21,732 nucleotides of DNA from an uncultured Pedobacter sp. (GCA_946478755.1 CAMLDJ010000066.1:1-21732), one strand, 5' to 3'; positions 8,738-16,732 are shown, numbered from the stretch's first letter. Numbers and translations: made by a program. Notes: a model not told the origin generated them from the letters alone.

Positions 8738-9763
8738 ATGAACTTAAAATATATAGTGAAAAATTGTTGGTTTAGGAACGCATCATTATTGGTCATATGT
8801 CTGTTTACCTTTAATTTTGCAATCGCTCAGAAAGGGAATACTATTTTTCCAGGTGAGCGATGGTTGGATTCAGATGGCAACCACATTCAGGCGCACGGGG
8901 GCGGTATTATTAAAGTGAAAAACACTTATTACTGGTATGGAGAACAACGTCGGCAAGGCTTAGATTCTTTATATCGGTATGTGAGTTGTTATGCGTCCAA
9001 AGATCTGGTGAACTGGACTTTTAAAGGAGATGCAATAAAACTGTTAGATCCCGAAAACCTTGGTAAAAACTGGGTGCTGGAACGGCCCAAGGTATTTTAT
9101 AATGAGCAAACCAAAAAGTATGTGATGTATATGCATTTGGATGGTCAGGTAAATGGTAAAGGGAGTAAATATGCTTTTGCACATGTCGGTATTGCCTTAA
9201 GCGATACTCCCGAAGGGCCTTTTGTATATTTGAAAAGTTTCAGGCCATTAGGCCGGGAAAGCCGCGATATAGGTCAGTTTATTGATGATGATGGAACTGC
9301 ATACCTTATTTTTGAAGACAGGCCAGCTAAAGGATTTCATATCGTTAAGTTATCTGACGATTATCTTTCCGTTGAAAAGGAAATTTGCCTGATCAAAGCC
9401 CCACTCGAGGGGGGCGCTATTGTTCATTACAATGGTTTATACTATGCGATTGGATCTGCGCTTACCAGTTGGAACCCAAATCCAAACAAATATGCTACCG
9501 CTAAGTCATTGGAAGGGCCATGGTCTGAATTTCAAGATATTGCACCACCGGAAACCAACACCTATGGATCGCAGTCTACATTGATGCTGAAAGTAGCGGG
9601 AACCAAGTCTACCACTGTGATTTTTATGGCCGATATCTGGAAACCTAAAACGCAATGGGATTCCAGATATCTATGGATGCCACTTAAAATCGGAGATGGA
9701 AAGCTATGGTTACCTGAGCCCAAGCCTTGGAAATTGGATATTAAAACGGGAGTTCATCGGTAA
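8738..9763 (+). CDS. GH43 exo-beta-galactosidase-like (subfamily 24/34 type)
   Basis: A 341-residue secreted five-bladed propeller enzyme with a signal peptide ending at AIA-Q. The opening motif LDSDGNHIQAHGGGI with YYWYGEQR is characteristic of the GH43 subfamilies acting on beta-galactans (24 and 34). Other marks are VLERPKVFYN (Glu115), SRDIGQFIDDDGTAYLIFED (Asp177, the pKa-tuning position), and APLEGGAIVHYNG with Glu224 as the likely general acid. The N-terminal Asp that serves as base in most GH43 enzymes is not seen; a Gln in GSQST near residue 273 occupies the region used instead in exo-beta-1,3-galactanases. Release of galactose from arabinogalactan or pectic side chains is the likely role. 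It is the second gene of the unit starting at 7239 and ends before a strong hairpin. Confidence 0.82.
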   Translation: MNLKYIVKNCWFRNASLLVICLFTFNFAIAQKGNTIFPGERWLDSDGNHIQAHGGGIIKVKNTYYWYGEQRRQGLDSLYRYVSCYASKDLVNWTFKGDAIKLLDPENLGKNWVLERPKVFYNEQTKKYVMYMHLDGQVNGKGSKYAFAHVGIALSDTPEGPFVYLKSFRPLGRESRDIGQFIDDDGTAYLIFEDRPAKGFHIVKLSDDYLSVEKEICLIKAPLEGGAIVHYNGLYYAIGSALTSWNPNPNKYATAKSLEGPWSEFQDIAPPETNTYGSQSTLMLKVAGTKSTTVIFMADIWKPKTQWDSRYLWMPLKIGDGKLWLPEPKPWKLDIKTGVHR

Positions 9764-9863
9764 TCGAGCTGATTTTGATACTAACAAACCCGCGGATATA
9801 TTTGCTGTGCTGGATTTTATCTGGTTATTGTTATAGATATCATCTTTTACTTTGAAAAATATT

Positions 9864-9907
9864 AATAACGAAACATGGCTATTATATGATAGCCATGTTT
9901 CGTTATT
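9864..9907. terminator. Bidirectional terminator hairpin between convergent genes
   Basis: A perfect 19-bp inverted repeat: left arm 9864-9882, right arm 9889-9907, with a six-base loop. It lies 100 bases after the plus-strand GH43 and contains the stop codon of the minus-strand GH97 (9903-9905). The A-rich and T-rich flanks would give U-tracts in both directions, so it can end both convergent transcripts. Confidence 0.75.
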
Positions 9908-11744
9908 CAATAATCATAGCTAGTCCGGCTTTTACTTTAATTTCAAAAGGCAATTGATCTCCTTTTTTAACCGTGACCATCCGTTTTCGGATGCTTCCCT
10001 TCTCGTCATCTTCATAAATCGTAGCTTGATATTTTTGATTTTTATTCAGGAAATCAAGGTTGATTTGACCTTTCCAATCCTTTAACCCTGCCGCATTACC
10101 TACATACCAGGTTTTCCCTTTTCTCCTGGCCACACTGATGTTTTTTCCAATCTCTCCATCCAGATACAAGCTCTGATCCCAAACGGTGGGTACATACTTG
10201 AAAAACTCAATCTCTTCTTCATTGGTATAATCATTCGGTTTTCCGTACCAGAATATGGCCTGTAAGGGACTGAAATAAACCACCGTAAGAGCGAGCTGCT
10301 GGGCTTTACTAACTTTTAGATTTTTTCCGAAATTGTTTTTAGGATTTGGAAAACAAAAGGTAAAATCTGCTGCTCCCGCGAGGAACCTAGTAAATGGCAA
10401 TACGGTCGTGTGAAAAGCATCAGGACTGTTTTCATCACCACGAATCCCTTCCTGGGTCAACAGGTAGGGATAGGTTCTGCTGAGGCCCGTTGGTTTGTAA
10501 TTGTCGTGGATGTTCAGTAGCAGTCCCTGATCGTTTACTTTCTTAATAGCACCGCTGAGCCAGGTTAGTCCCTTTTGACTAAATCCGTCTATAAATCCGA
10601 ATTTTAAGCCGCTAATGCCCCACTGCTTGTACAAAGGTAAAATACGGTCGATGTGATTTTGTAAACCGATATAGTTGACATAGAGAATTACCCCAATACC
10701 TTTTTGTTTACCATATTGAATGACTTTTGGTAAGTCGATTTGTGGGATAGGAATTGCCGGATCTGAAGATAATGCACGTTCCGGGCCATACCACCCGGCA
10801 TCCAATAGAATGTGACTAAAATTCAGTTTGCTAGCCAAATCTATGCAATCCAGGCCAGCCTGGGTATTTAGTTCAGACCGTATCACCTTACCTGGCTTTA
10901 TGCTTTCGGATGGCATAGTTGTTGGAGCCGGACTTAGTTTTAAAAACAAATCGCTGTATTGATGTAAACCAATGGCGGTAGTTGACATGCTGATGGTTCG
11001 CCAGGGACTTTCGAAAGCTGTATCGAACCGGATGTCTTTGTCCCTTTCAAAAACAAGGTTCAAACTATTGTCCCGTTGACCTTTACCCAGTTCGGCTTTC
11101 GTGTAGCTCGTATTGTTGGCTTCGCCGATACTCAGGTAAAAATGACCATTGCTTAAGGTCGCTGGTAAGTCGCAAGTCGTAATTAAAGCATTTAAATCAA
11201 CAGGTGTAAATACCGATTCATGGTGGTATTGATAAATTTGATAAGCTTGATTGAAGTTGAAGCTGGTGGACTCGGCTGTAATCGTGACATCTTTGATTCC
11301 AGTTTGCTGCGGCACCTCATATTTGAAAGCAAGAGATCCGTTGAACACACGGGCAACAAGGTTGAAATTGATGGAGCCCGAACTACATGCCATGTTGATT
11401 TCATTATAGTTGTTTTCTACAAATTCATTTTCGCCCAAGGGCCATTTGAATTTTTCGGCATGAGTTTTTCGGGTAGTGCTTTTTATGCTTGTATTCTTGC
11501 CAAGGCTGACATTGTTGAGTGTTAAGCCCAGTTCAGACCAATCTATTACCTTTTTGCGCTGATCATTTAAGCTATAAGTTAGGTCTCCTTTGTCATTTAA
11601 GGTAAAGATAGCTTGCGTATGTTTGTCGGGCGAAACGACCTCGTACGTGTTGTTTGTCTGGGCAATGCTGTTCCATGCGCTCAGGTTAAGCAAGCACAAG
11701 CAGCATAGACCGAGATGTTTGCTGAAGTTTAATCTGATCCTCAT
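9903..11744 (-). CDS. GH97 family protein with non-canonical active site
   Basis: A 613-residue secreted GH97 homologue with a signal peptide ending at SIAQ. The fold markers are intact: YEVVSPDKHTQAIF at the start, SPWRTISMS, LLDAGWYG, LSRTYPYLLTQEGIRGDE and VPTVWDQS. The retaining nucleophile position is Gly383 (GLKFGFIDG), as in inverting members such as SusB. However, the position of the SusB base Glu508 is Asp414 (NIHDNYKPTG), and the region of the second SusB base Glu439 reads LYVNYIG with Asn. The proton donor is kept as Glu438 in RGDE, 55 residues after Gly383, as in the paralogue at 1143-3089. It may therefore be an inverting enzyme using Asp as base, or have another activity. Its ATG overlaps the TGA of the upstream lyase-fold gene (ATGA), so the two are translationally coupled. 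Confidence 0.85.
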   Translation of the reverse strand: MRIRLNFSKHLGLCCLCLLNLSAWNSIAQTNNTYEVVSPDKHTQAIFTLNDKGDLTYSLNDQRKKVIDWSELGLTLNNVSLGKNTSIKSTTRKTHAEKFKWPLGENEFVENNYNEINMACSSGSINFNLVARVFNGSLAFKYEVPQQTGIKDVTITAESTSFNFNQAYQIYQYHHESVFTPVDLNALITTCDLPATLSNGHFYLSIGEANNTSYTKAELGKGQRDNSLNLVFERDKDIRFDTAFESPWRTISMSTTAIGLHQYSDLFLKLSPAPTTMPSESIKPGKVIRSELNTQAGLDCIDLASKLNFSHILLDAGWYGPERALSSDPAIPIPQIDLPKVIQYGKQKGIGVILYVNYIGLQNHIDRILPLYKQWGISGLKFGFIDGFSQKGLTWLSGAIKKVNDQGLLLNIHDNYKPTGLSRTYPYLLTQEGIRGDENSPDAFHTTVLPFTRFLAGAADFTFCFPNPKNNFGKNLKVSKAQQLALTVVYFSPLQAIFWYGKPNDYTNEEEIEFFKYVPTVWDQSLYLDGEIGKNISVARRKGKTWYVGNAAGLKDWKGQINLDFLNKNQKYQATIYEDDEKGSIRKRMVTVKKGDQLPFEIKVKAGLAMIIE

Positions 11745-12871
11745 TGGTTGACCGTGTTAAATAGCAAGGTCCCAAAAGCCGGCTGATCGCGGTCATATCC
11801 TTCTGGTCTGTTTTTTTCGATCACTTGTTTGGTAAAAGGCATCGCCAAACCCTTGACATTTACGTAATGGTTGTAAACCATTTCGTAAATTGGGATGAAG
11901 CGGCCTCTGCTAATTTCTGAGATTTTGGTCCAGTTGCTGTATTTTCCGGTCACATCTTTCCAGGTAAGGAAAGGAACATCGTTGTTTCCTAAATTGTACT
12001 TGGCCACATATTCAAAGCCTTTAAGTAAACGATTGTCTAAAGCACTATAGAGGTCATCGCCCTGGTTGGATGCAATTTCGCAAATGGAACCTAATGCACC
12101 AATGCCCAATTGGGAGTGACCTTGATCGCGGCCACTTTCCTGGATTTGGCCGGTTTCACTAATATAGTTTTGTATGGTGCCATTGTCATTTGCAGTTTTA
12201 TAGAAATCAATGGCTTTAAGATACATGGTTTCATTATCGAAATAGATTGCGGCTCCGATATACATTCGGCTTACTATAGATCCCCAATTGCCATTGGTAT
12301 AAGCTTTTGCTTGATAAAACGTCTCGCAAACCGGCAAAAAGACCTGTTGAATCAGCTTATTGATTTTAGTAGTTTGGGTCTTTGTGATCCCGCTGTTGGA
12401 ATTTACCAGGATTTCCATGGCATTGACAATTTTCGAACCTTCTAAACCAGCCAGCAAAGGAGCGTCATTTGTGGTCGGAATGCTGGTTAGCGTATCGGCA
12501 TAGGCTTCCAGGACTTGGATGGATTTAATGGCGTGGGCCTGGTCTTTGGTTATCATCCACATCAGCGCATTTAAATACGCTGCACTGAAATCTGATTCCA
12601 TTTTGCTTTTGGTATAACTAAACTCCCCATCTCTTGAAATAGTTTGGAATGGGCCTTTGAGTTCGTAAGAGGCGCTGGCGCAAGGGTGTTCTGCAAGCAA
12701 CGTATAAGAGCCATATCCGGGCAAGGATTTCTGTTGCCGCACCTGATACATGCGGTCTAAAGCTTGCTGGGAATGTAGAATTCCAGGATGTACAAATTTC
12801 CGCTGGGCAAAAGTACTTGCCCCTGAAACGATCAGGAGCAACGTTAAAATGGAGTGAAGGTTAGGTCTCAT
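11741..12871 (-). CDS. Alginate-lyase-fold protein (PF05426-like, PL38-like), copy 1
   Basis: A 376-residue secreted protein. I choose the ATG at 12871 because it gives the signal peptide MRPNLHSILTLLLIVSGAST before FAQRK; a TTG 23 codons upstream would overlap promoter site D. The all-helical body resembles alginate-lyase (alpha/alpha)-toroid proteins: FVHPGILHSQQALDRM at the N terminus, GNWGSIVSRM (Asn195), IQESGRDQGHSQLG (Arg248, His252), and NRLLKGFEYVAKYNLG (Tyr292). Asn, Arg, His and Tyr at such positions would suit a beta-elimination lyase acting on a uronic-acid polymer such as glucuronan or alginate; assignment to family PL38 is from memory. It is the first gene of a two-gene operon with the atypical GH97 and is a paralogue of the gene at 14786-15964. 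Confidence 0.8.
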   Translation of the reverse strand: MRPNLHSILTLLLIVSGASTFAQRKFVHPGILHSQQALDRMYQVRQQKSLPGYGSYTLLAEHPCASASYELKGPFQTISRDGEFSYTKSKMESDFSAAYLNALMWMITKDQAHAIKSIQVLEAYADTLTSIPTTNDAPLLAGLEGSKIVNAMEILVNSNSGITKTQTTKINKLIQQVFLPVCETFYQAKAYTNGNWGSIVSRMYIGAAIYFDNETMYLKAIDFYKTANDNGTIQNYISETGQIQESGRDQGHSQLGIGALGSICEIASNQGDDLYSALDNRLLKGFEYVAKYNLGNNDVPFLTWKDVTGKYSNWTKISEISRGRFIPIYEMVYNHYVNVKGLAMPFTKQVIEKNRPEGYDRDQPAFGTLLFNTVNQ

Positions 12872-12910
12872 AATTATTTGTGTGTTGCTAACTAAAAAAA
12901 TACTATCCGT

Positions 12911-12938
12911 AAGACACCTTAACTTAGCACTGCTACTC
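12911..12938 (-). promoter_or_regulatory. ECF-sigma-type promoter motif, site D (minus-strand operon)
   Basis: On the minus strand GAGTA occupies 12938-12934 and TGTCTT 12916-12911, again 17 bases apart. The start codon of the lyase-fold gene is 39 bases downstream, nearly the same leader as at site B. It sits 128 bases from the oppositely directed site E in the same intergenic region. Confidence 0.6.
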
Positions 12939-13066
12939 AATTCGGTTCAATATTAACTTAATCGTTACAATGTGTTTAACTTTAAGTGTCACAACGCTAT
13001 TCGCGATTTTGATAAGCAGGATTACTTCATGGAAGATTAAATGTTTTGAAAAAAATAAGATGGACT

Positions 13067-13094
13067 GAGTATTAAAGGCTTTTTTTATTGTCAA
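13067..13094 (+). promoter_or_regulatory. ECF-sigma-type promoter motif, site E (plus-strand divergent operon)
   Basis: GAGTA at 13067-13071 and TGTCAA at 13089-13094 are 17 bases apart. The -10-like hexamer is weaker (TGTCAA rather than CGTCTT), but the spacing is exact and the start codon lies 47 bases downstream. With site D it would let one sigma factor fire both divergent operons. Confidence 0.5.
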
Positions 13095-13141
13095 AATGAT
13101 TATAATTAGATCTTAAATGAAACCATCATGAGTTTACAATT

Positions 13142-14782
13142 ATGAAAATAGTCGTTTTGCTTTTTAGTCTTTGTTTTGCCCGGCCTCTTTTGGTGAATGC
13201 TTTTTTTCAAAAAGCAACAGGACCAGGTAAAATCATCTATGTTGCTAAATCTGGAGATGACACCGCCGATGGGTCACCACTGCATCCACTTTTGACCATA
13301 AATCAAGCAGTATTGAAAGCTGAACGGGGAGATCAGGTGATTATTCGTAAAGGCATTTACCGGGAGCAGGTAACTTTGAATAAAGGTGGAACCTCTGAAG
13401 CTGAAAAAATTACAATAAAAGCTGCAACTGGTGAAATTGTAAGCATTAAAGGTTCTGAACAGGTTAAAACTTGGACTAAGGAAAACGATGGTCTCTGGAA
13501 CCTGGTTGTAGATACTGCTGCTTTTAAAGGGCTCATCTTTTTTAATAATGTAAAGATGCAGCGAAAGGATGAATTAAATCAGATTAAAGGGTCTATGTTG
13601 ACCTGGACAGCAGAAAATCGCAATGACAAGGTTTTGATCAAAGCAAATTTCGGTAAAAGTAATCCCAATGTGGAACTGACTGAAGTTTCAGTCCGGTCAT
13701 CAGGTATTTCAGCTTTGAAAAATGTAAATTACATCCATCTTGAAAGGATTCAGGTTAGTCAGGTATTTAGTCCTGAGGCAACGATTTATGGAAAACAAGC
13801 GGGAGCGATTGAAACGGGAGGGGGTATACACTGGACGATTCAAAACTGTACAATACAGGACTGTAGTGCCGTAGGCATTTCCATTGGCCATACGGGCAGA
13901 GCCTATCCCGATGCCGGACCAGGAAATCCGGAGTTTAGCGATTACAAAGAGCTGGCAGCTGTTGGTCATCATGTTATCCGCAATAATCATATGCTTAGGT
14001 GTGGTCAGGCAGGGATTTTCGGTTTAGCAGGGGGAACCGCCAGTCTGATTGAAGGAAATCTGATCGAAGAAATCAATACCGATGGAGCATATACAGGAAC
14101 TGAATGTGGGGGAATCCGTCTGGCACTAGCTATAGATGTGACCATTAAAGGTAACCTGATCAGGAAGATTAAAGGAGAATCAGGTTACGGCATATACCTG
14201 GGGCCCTTATTTCAGGCTGCGCGGGTTACAGAGAACATTATTGCCGATACCAGAGCTGACGCTTTATACTTATTCAACAGCCACGGTCCTGCCCTGGTCG
14301 ACAATAATGTTGTTATACCTGGTAATCAGGATGGTAAATTAGGTGTGAAAATGCTGGCTAGTGAGGCGAATGTGTTTATCAATAACCTGTTTTACAATTG
14401 TCGTTTTGCCAATGAGCGTAGATCAGGTCGCTCGGTAGCCACAAGTAACTATCTGCCACACACATTAGTTATTAAACAAACAATTCCTTCTCTGAATATT
14501 GATCACCGATGGTTTGGAAATACCTTTATCAAACAAAAGCTGGATATTCCTGCTTGCACAGATTGTAAGATCGATTACAACGTTTTTATAAAGGACGCTG
14601 GGTTTCGCCTGGTACATACCTCGACAGGAGCGAATGTTCTATCTAATTTAGAAGCGAGTGCTCCGGTACATCCGGAATTCAATGCAAAATTCATAGGCTT
14701 TTTTGCTTTAAGTAAGCAATATCTTGAGTATCCAAATGGGAATCCTAAGCTTCCTACTTCATTTTCACTAGTAAAGAAATAA
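13142..14782 (+). CDS. GH120-like beta-helix protein lacking the canonical catalytic pair
   Basis: A 546-residue exported right-handed beta-helix protein. The start IIYVAKSGDDTADGSPLHPL with GDQVIIRKGIYREQV, and the later HHVIRNNHMLRCGQAGIFG, ECGGIRLALAIDVTIKGNLI, NSHGPALVDNNVV and YLPHTLV, match the order of motifs in the GH120 beta-xylosidase XylC (compared from memory). In XylC the nucleophile Asp382 lies in WLDW and the acid/base Glu405 in VEVSHGP. Here those positions are Gly354 (IYLGP) and Phe378 (LFNSHGP). Only the third active-site acid, equivalent to Glu353, is kept as Glu321 (TECGG). The protein is therefore unlikely to be an ordinary retaining xylosidase; it may use another mechanism, be a lyase, or only bind glycan. 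It is three bases upstream of a lyase-fold gene and is driven by site E. Confidence 0.75.
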   Translation: MKIVVLLFSLCFARPLLVNAFFQKATGPGKIIYVAKSGDDTADGSPLHPLLTINQAVLKAERGDQVIIRKGIYREQVTLNKGGTSEAEKITIKAATGEIVSIKGSEQVKTWTKENDGLWNLVVDTAAFKGLIFFNNVKMQRKDELNQIKGSMLTWTAENRNDKVLIKANFGKSNPNVELTEVSVRSSGISALKNVNYIHLERIQVSQVFSPEATIYGKQAGAIETGGGIHWTIQNCTIQDCSAVGISIGHTGRAYPDAGPGNPEFSDYKELAAVGHHVIRNNHMLRCGQAGIFGLAGGTASLIEGNLIEEINTDGAYTGTECGGIRLALAIDVTIKGNLIRKIKGESGYGIYLGPLFQAARVTENIIADTRADALYLFNSHGPALVDNNVVIPGNQDGKLGVKMLASEANVFINNLFYNCRFANERRSGRSVATSNYLPHTLVIKQTIPSLNIDHRWFGNTFIKQKLDIPACTDCKIDYNVFIKDAGFRLVHTSTGANVLSNLEASAPVHPEFNAKFIGFFALSKQYLEYPNGNPKLPTSFSLVKK

Positions 14783-14785
14783 GCA

Positions 14786-15964
14786 ATGATTAAATTATAT
14801 TCCAAAATTGTCATGTGCGCTTTTTTAATGATCCTTACATTAATGAGTCATGCACAGGTTTTGAAACTGGAAAAACCGAAAGCTTATCATCCGGCTCCTT
14901 TTACGCATCCTGGCTTATTGCATTCGTCTGCCGATCTGGAAAGAATGAAGGAAATGGTAGCGAAAGGAATTGAGCCCTGGAAAAGTGGTTATGAAAAGTT
15001 TAAACAAAGTCCTTATTCCAAATCCGATTGGAAACCGAGCGCTGTGGCACATGTAGAGCGGAGTCTTTTAATTGGAGCTGGGAAAAATATAGGAAATCTG
15101 GAAAGGGATGTTTGTGCGGCTTATCAAAATGCAATGATGTGGACGATTACGGGCGATGAAGCACATGCCCAGGCGGCGGTCCGGATCATTAATACCTGGT
15201 CTGACACTTTTAAAGTATTTGATGGAACCGATGTGGAGTTGGGTGCTGGTTTAAATGTATTTAAAATGGCGAGTGCAGCTGAAATTATACGTGCTACTTA
15301 TTCCAAATGGACGCAGGCAGAGATAAAAAAATGCCAGGAAATGTTTAGCCAGGTATTTTATCCGCCGATCCAGTACTTTGCACTTTGGGCACATGGAAAC
15401 TGGGATTTGGCTTGCATGAAGGGCATGATGTCTATCGCCGTATTTAATGATGACCATGCGATGTTTGATCGGGCGGTCGATTTTTATTATCGCGGTCCTG
15501 GTAATGGCAGCCTGCTGCATTACATTATCAATGAAGCCGGGCAGGGGCAGGAAAGCGGTCGTGATCAGCCACACAGCATGCTGGGCATTGGTCACCTCGC
15601 TGAAATGTGTGAGATTGGTTGGAATCAGGGAATAGATATGTATCAATTTGCTGATAACCGGCTTTTGAAAGGCTTTGAATATACAGCCAAATACAATTTG
15701 GGTGAAGAAGTACCTTTTGAGCCTTATAACGATACGAGTGGCCGCTTTCCAGCATCGACAATTTCTACTAATGGAAGAGGTAAGCTACGTTCTATATTTG
15801 AGCAGGTGTACAACCATTATGCTTTTAGGGTAAAGGGAGTACCCGCTGAACAATATCAATATACCAAAGCAGCAGCGGATAAATTGAGACCGGAAGGTGC
15901 AGGATTCAATGCAGATAATGCCGGTTTTGGTACCCTGTTCTTCTCGCTTGCGAAAGGAAAATAA
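14786..15964 (+). CDS. Alginate-lyase-fold protein (PF05426-like, PL38-like), copy 2
   Basis: A 392-residue secreted helical protein with signal peptide MIKLYSKIVMCAFLMILTLM followed by SHAQ. It begins only three bases after the stop of the GH120-like gene, so the two are one operon. Candidate catalytic residues are Asn205 in HGNWDLACMKG, Arg259 and His263 in GQESGRDQPHSMLG, and Tyr303 in FEYTAKYNLG. The same residues occur in the divergent paralogue at 11741-12871, along with shared HPGLLHS, DNRLLKGFEY and FGTLF motifs. The likely role is endo- or exolytic beta-elimination on a uronate-containing polysaccharide, by analogy with PL5/PL38 enzymes; the substrate cannot be read from the sequence. 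Length fits the family and there is no sign of decay. Confidence 0.8.
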   Translation: MIKLYSKIVMCAFLMILTLMSHAQVLKLEKPKAYHPAPFTHPGLLHSSADLERMKEMVAKGIEPWKSGYEKFKQSPYSKSDWKPSAVAHVERSLLIGAGKNIGNLERDVCAAYQNAMMWTITGDEAHAQAAVRIINTWSDTFKVFDGTDVELGAGLNVFKMASAAEIIRATYSKWTQAEIKKCQEMFSQVFYPPIQYFALWAHGNWDLACMKGMMSIAVFNDDHAMFDRAVDFYYRGPGNGSLLHYIINEAGQGQESGRDQPHSMLGIGHLAEMCEIGWNQGIDMYQFADNRLLKGFEYTAKYNLGEEVPFEPYNDTSGRFPASTISTNGRGKLRSIFEQVYNHYAFRVKGVPAEQYQYTKAAADKLRPEGAGFNADNAGFGTLFFSLAKGK

Positions 15965-16046
15965 CAATGGTTTAGTTCGATTTTATTTACCAGTCAATTT
16001 AATTGCAAGCTCAGATGTTTTATAACTTTAATAATTGTCTCTATGA

Positions 16047-16223
16047 CGTCAAAGAGAAGTTACTTACAGGCATTTCTATGAAAATATGGGCTATGTTCAG
16101 ATTGCTGAAATTACAGACTGCCAGTGTCACTCTGTTACGGATACAATTTATCGCACAAAACAGGTGCTAAGGAAAACAATGATGGTCAAAAATATTTATG
16201 TGAACTGTTCGCTGGATAATTGA
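16047..16223 (+). pseudogene. ECF sigma factor remnant (region 4 only)
   Basis: The frame from 16047 to the TGA at 16221 reads RQREVTYRHFYENMGYVQIA, then EITDCQCHSVTDTIYRTKQV, then LRKTM. This is the sigma region-4 helix-turn-helix of a Bacteroidetes ECF factor; compare KQREIIYLRFYEDLEYKQIV in the intact factor at 5967-6545. A stop (TGA at 16044) and unrelated sequence precede it, and regions 2 and the linker are absent. It is a 58-codon fossil of a second ECF sigma gene that differs clearly from the intact one, so it is not a recent copy. Confidence 0.7.
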
Positions 16224-16317
16224 CATGATTTTATTTCGATGATATTCAAATAGATCTCTAATAATCAGAGGGCTTTTTTGATATAATATGAATAGAATGA
16301 AAAAAAAGATTAGACAA

Positions 16318-16345
16318 GAGTATATTTGTTTGTGTACGCTGTCTT
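16318..16345 (+). promoter_or_regulatory. ECF-sigma-type promoter motif, site F
   Basis: GAGTA at 16318-16322 and TGTCTT at 16340-16345 keep the 17-base spacing. Only six bases separate the -10-like element from the ATG of the small ORF at 16352, so transcription would start at or near that ATG. Either the transcript is leaderless or the motif drives a non-coding or decayed product. Confidence 0.5.
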
Positions 16346-16351
16346 ATTGAG

Positions 16352-16543
16352 ATGAATAAAAAGATTCCTGAAGAAAAAAATGAAGAGAAGCTGCCGTTTT
16401 CCTTTCAAAAGAAAACGGTATCTGAGGATGAAATTGCAGAACACTGGCAAAAAATAGTAGCCAGGCTTGCTGAAAAACCCACCACTAATGAAACTGATGG
16501 GGAAGATACAGTAATAAAATATTCTCCCCCAAGTAAAAAATAA
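16352..16543 (+). CDS. Small hypothetical protein (63 aa)
   Basis: An ORF of 63 charged residues (MNKKIPEEKNEEKLPFSFQK at the start, DEIAEHWQKIVARLAEKP in the middle, KYSPPSKK at the end). It has no signal peptide or membrane segment, and the middle part could be one amphipathic helix. I recognise no family. It lies directly behind promoter site F, which argues for expression. It also contains an 8-bp inverted repeat (16394-16401 with 16411-16418), and the neighbourhood is full of gene debris, which argues for caution. Confidence 0.4.
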   Translation: MNKKIPEEKNEEKLPFSFQKKTVSEDEIAEHWQKIVARLAEKPTTNETDGEDTVIKYSPPSKK

Positions 16544-16732
16544 ACACATCGCATTTATTTGAGTATATCTATGATTTCATTGTCTTAACTTAAACCATAA
16601 GTGATTGACTATAATTTTTATTCGAGAATTATGCTTAACTGCTGCTCCACTGTTCGTTTTTTTTTGCTTTAAAGGCACAGTTGAAACCTGCTCAAGCCAT
16701 TGTCTATTGGGCCGAACAGGCCAATAAAACTC

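Noticed and set aside
11220..11525. 101-codon plus-strand frame inside the GH97 gene
   Set aside because: It is antisense to a strongly conserved coding region and has no domain similarity; a shadow frame.
12872..12940. TTG start extending lyase-fold copy 1 by 23 residues
   Set aside because: It would place the signal peptide internally and put the coding region across promoter site D.
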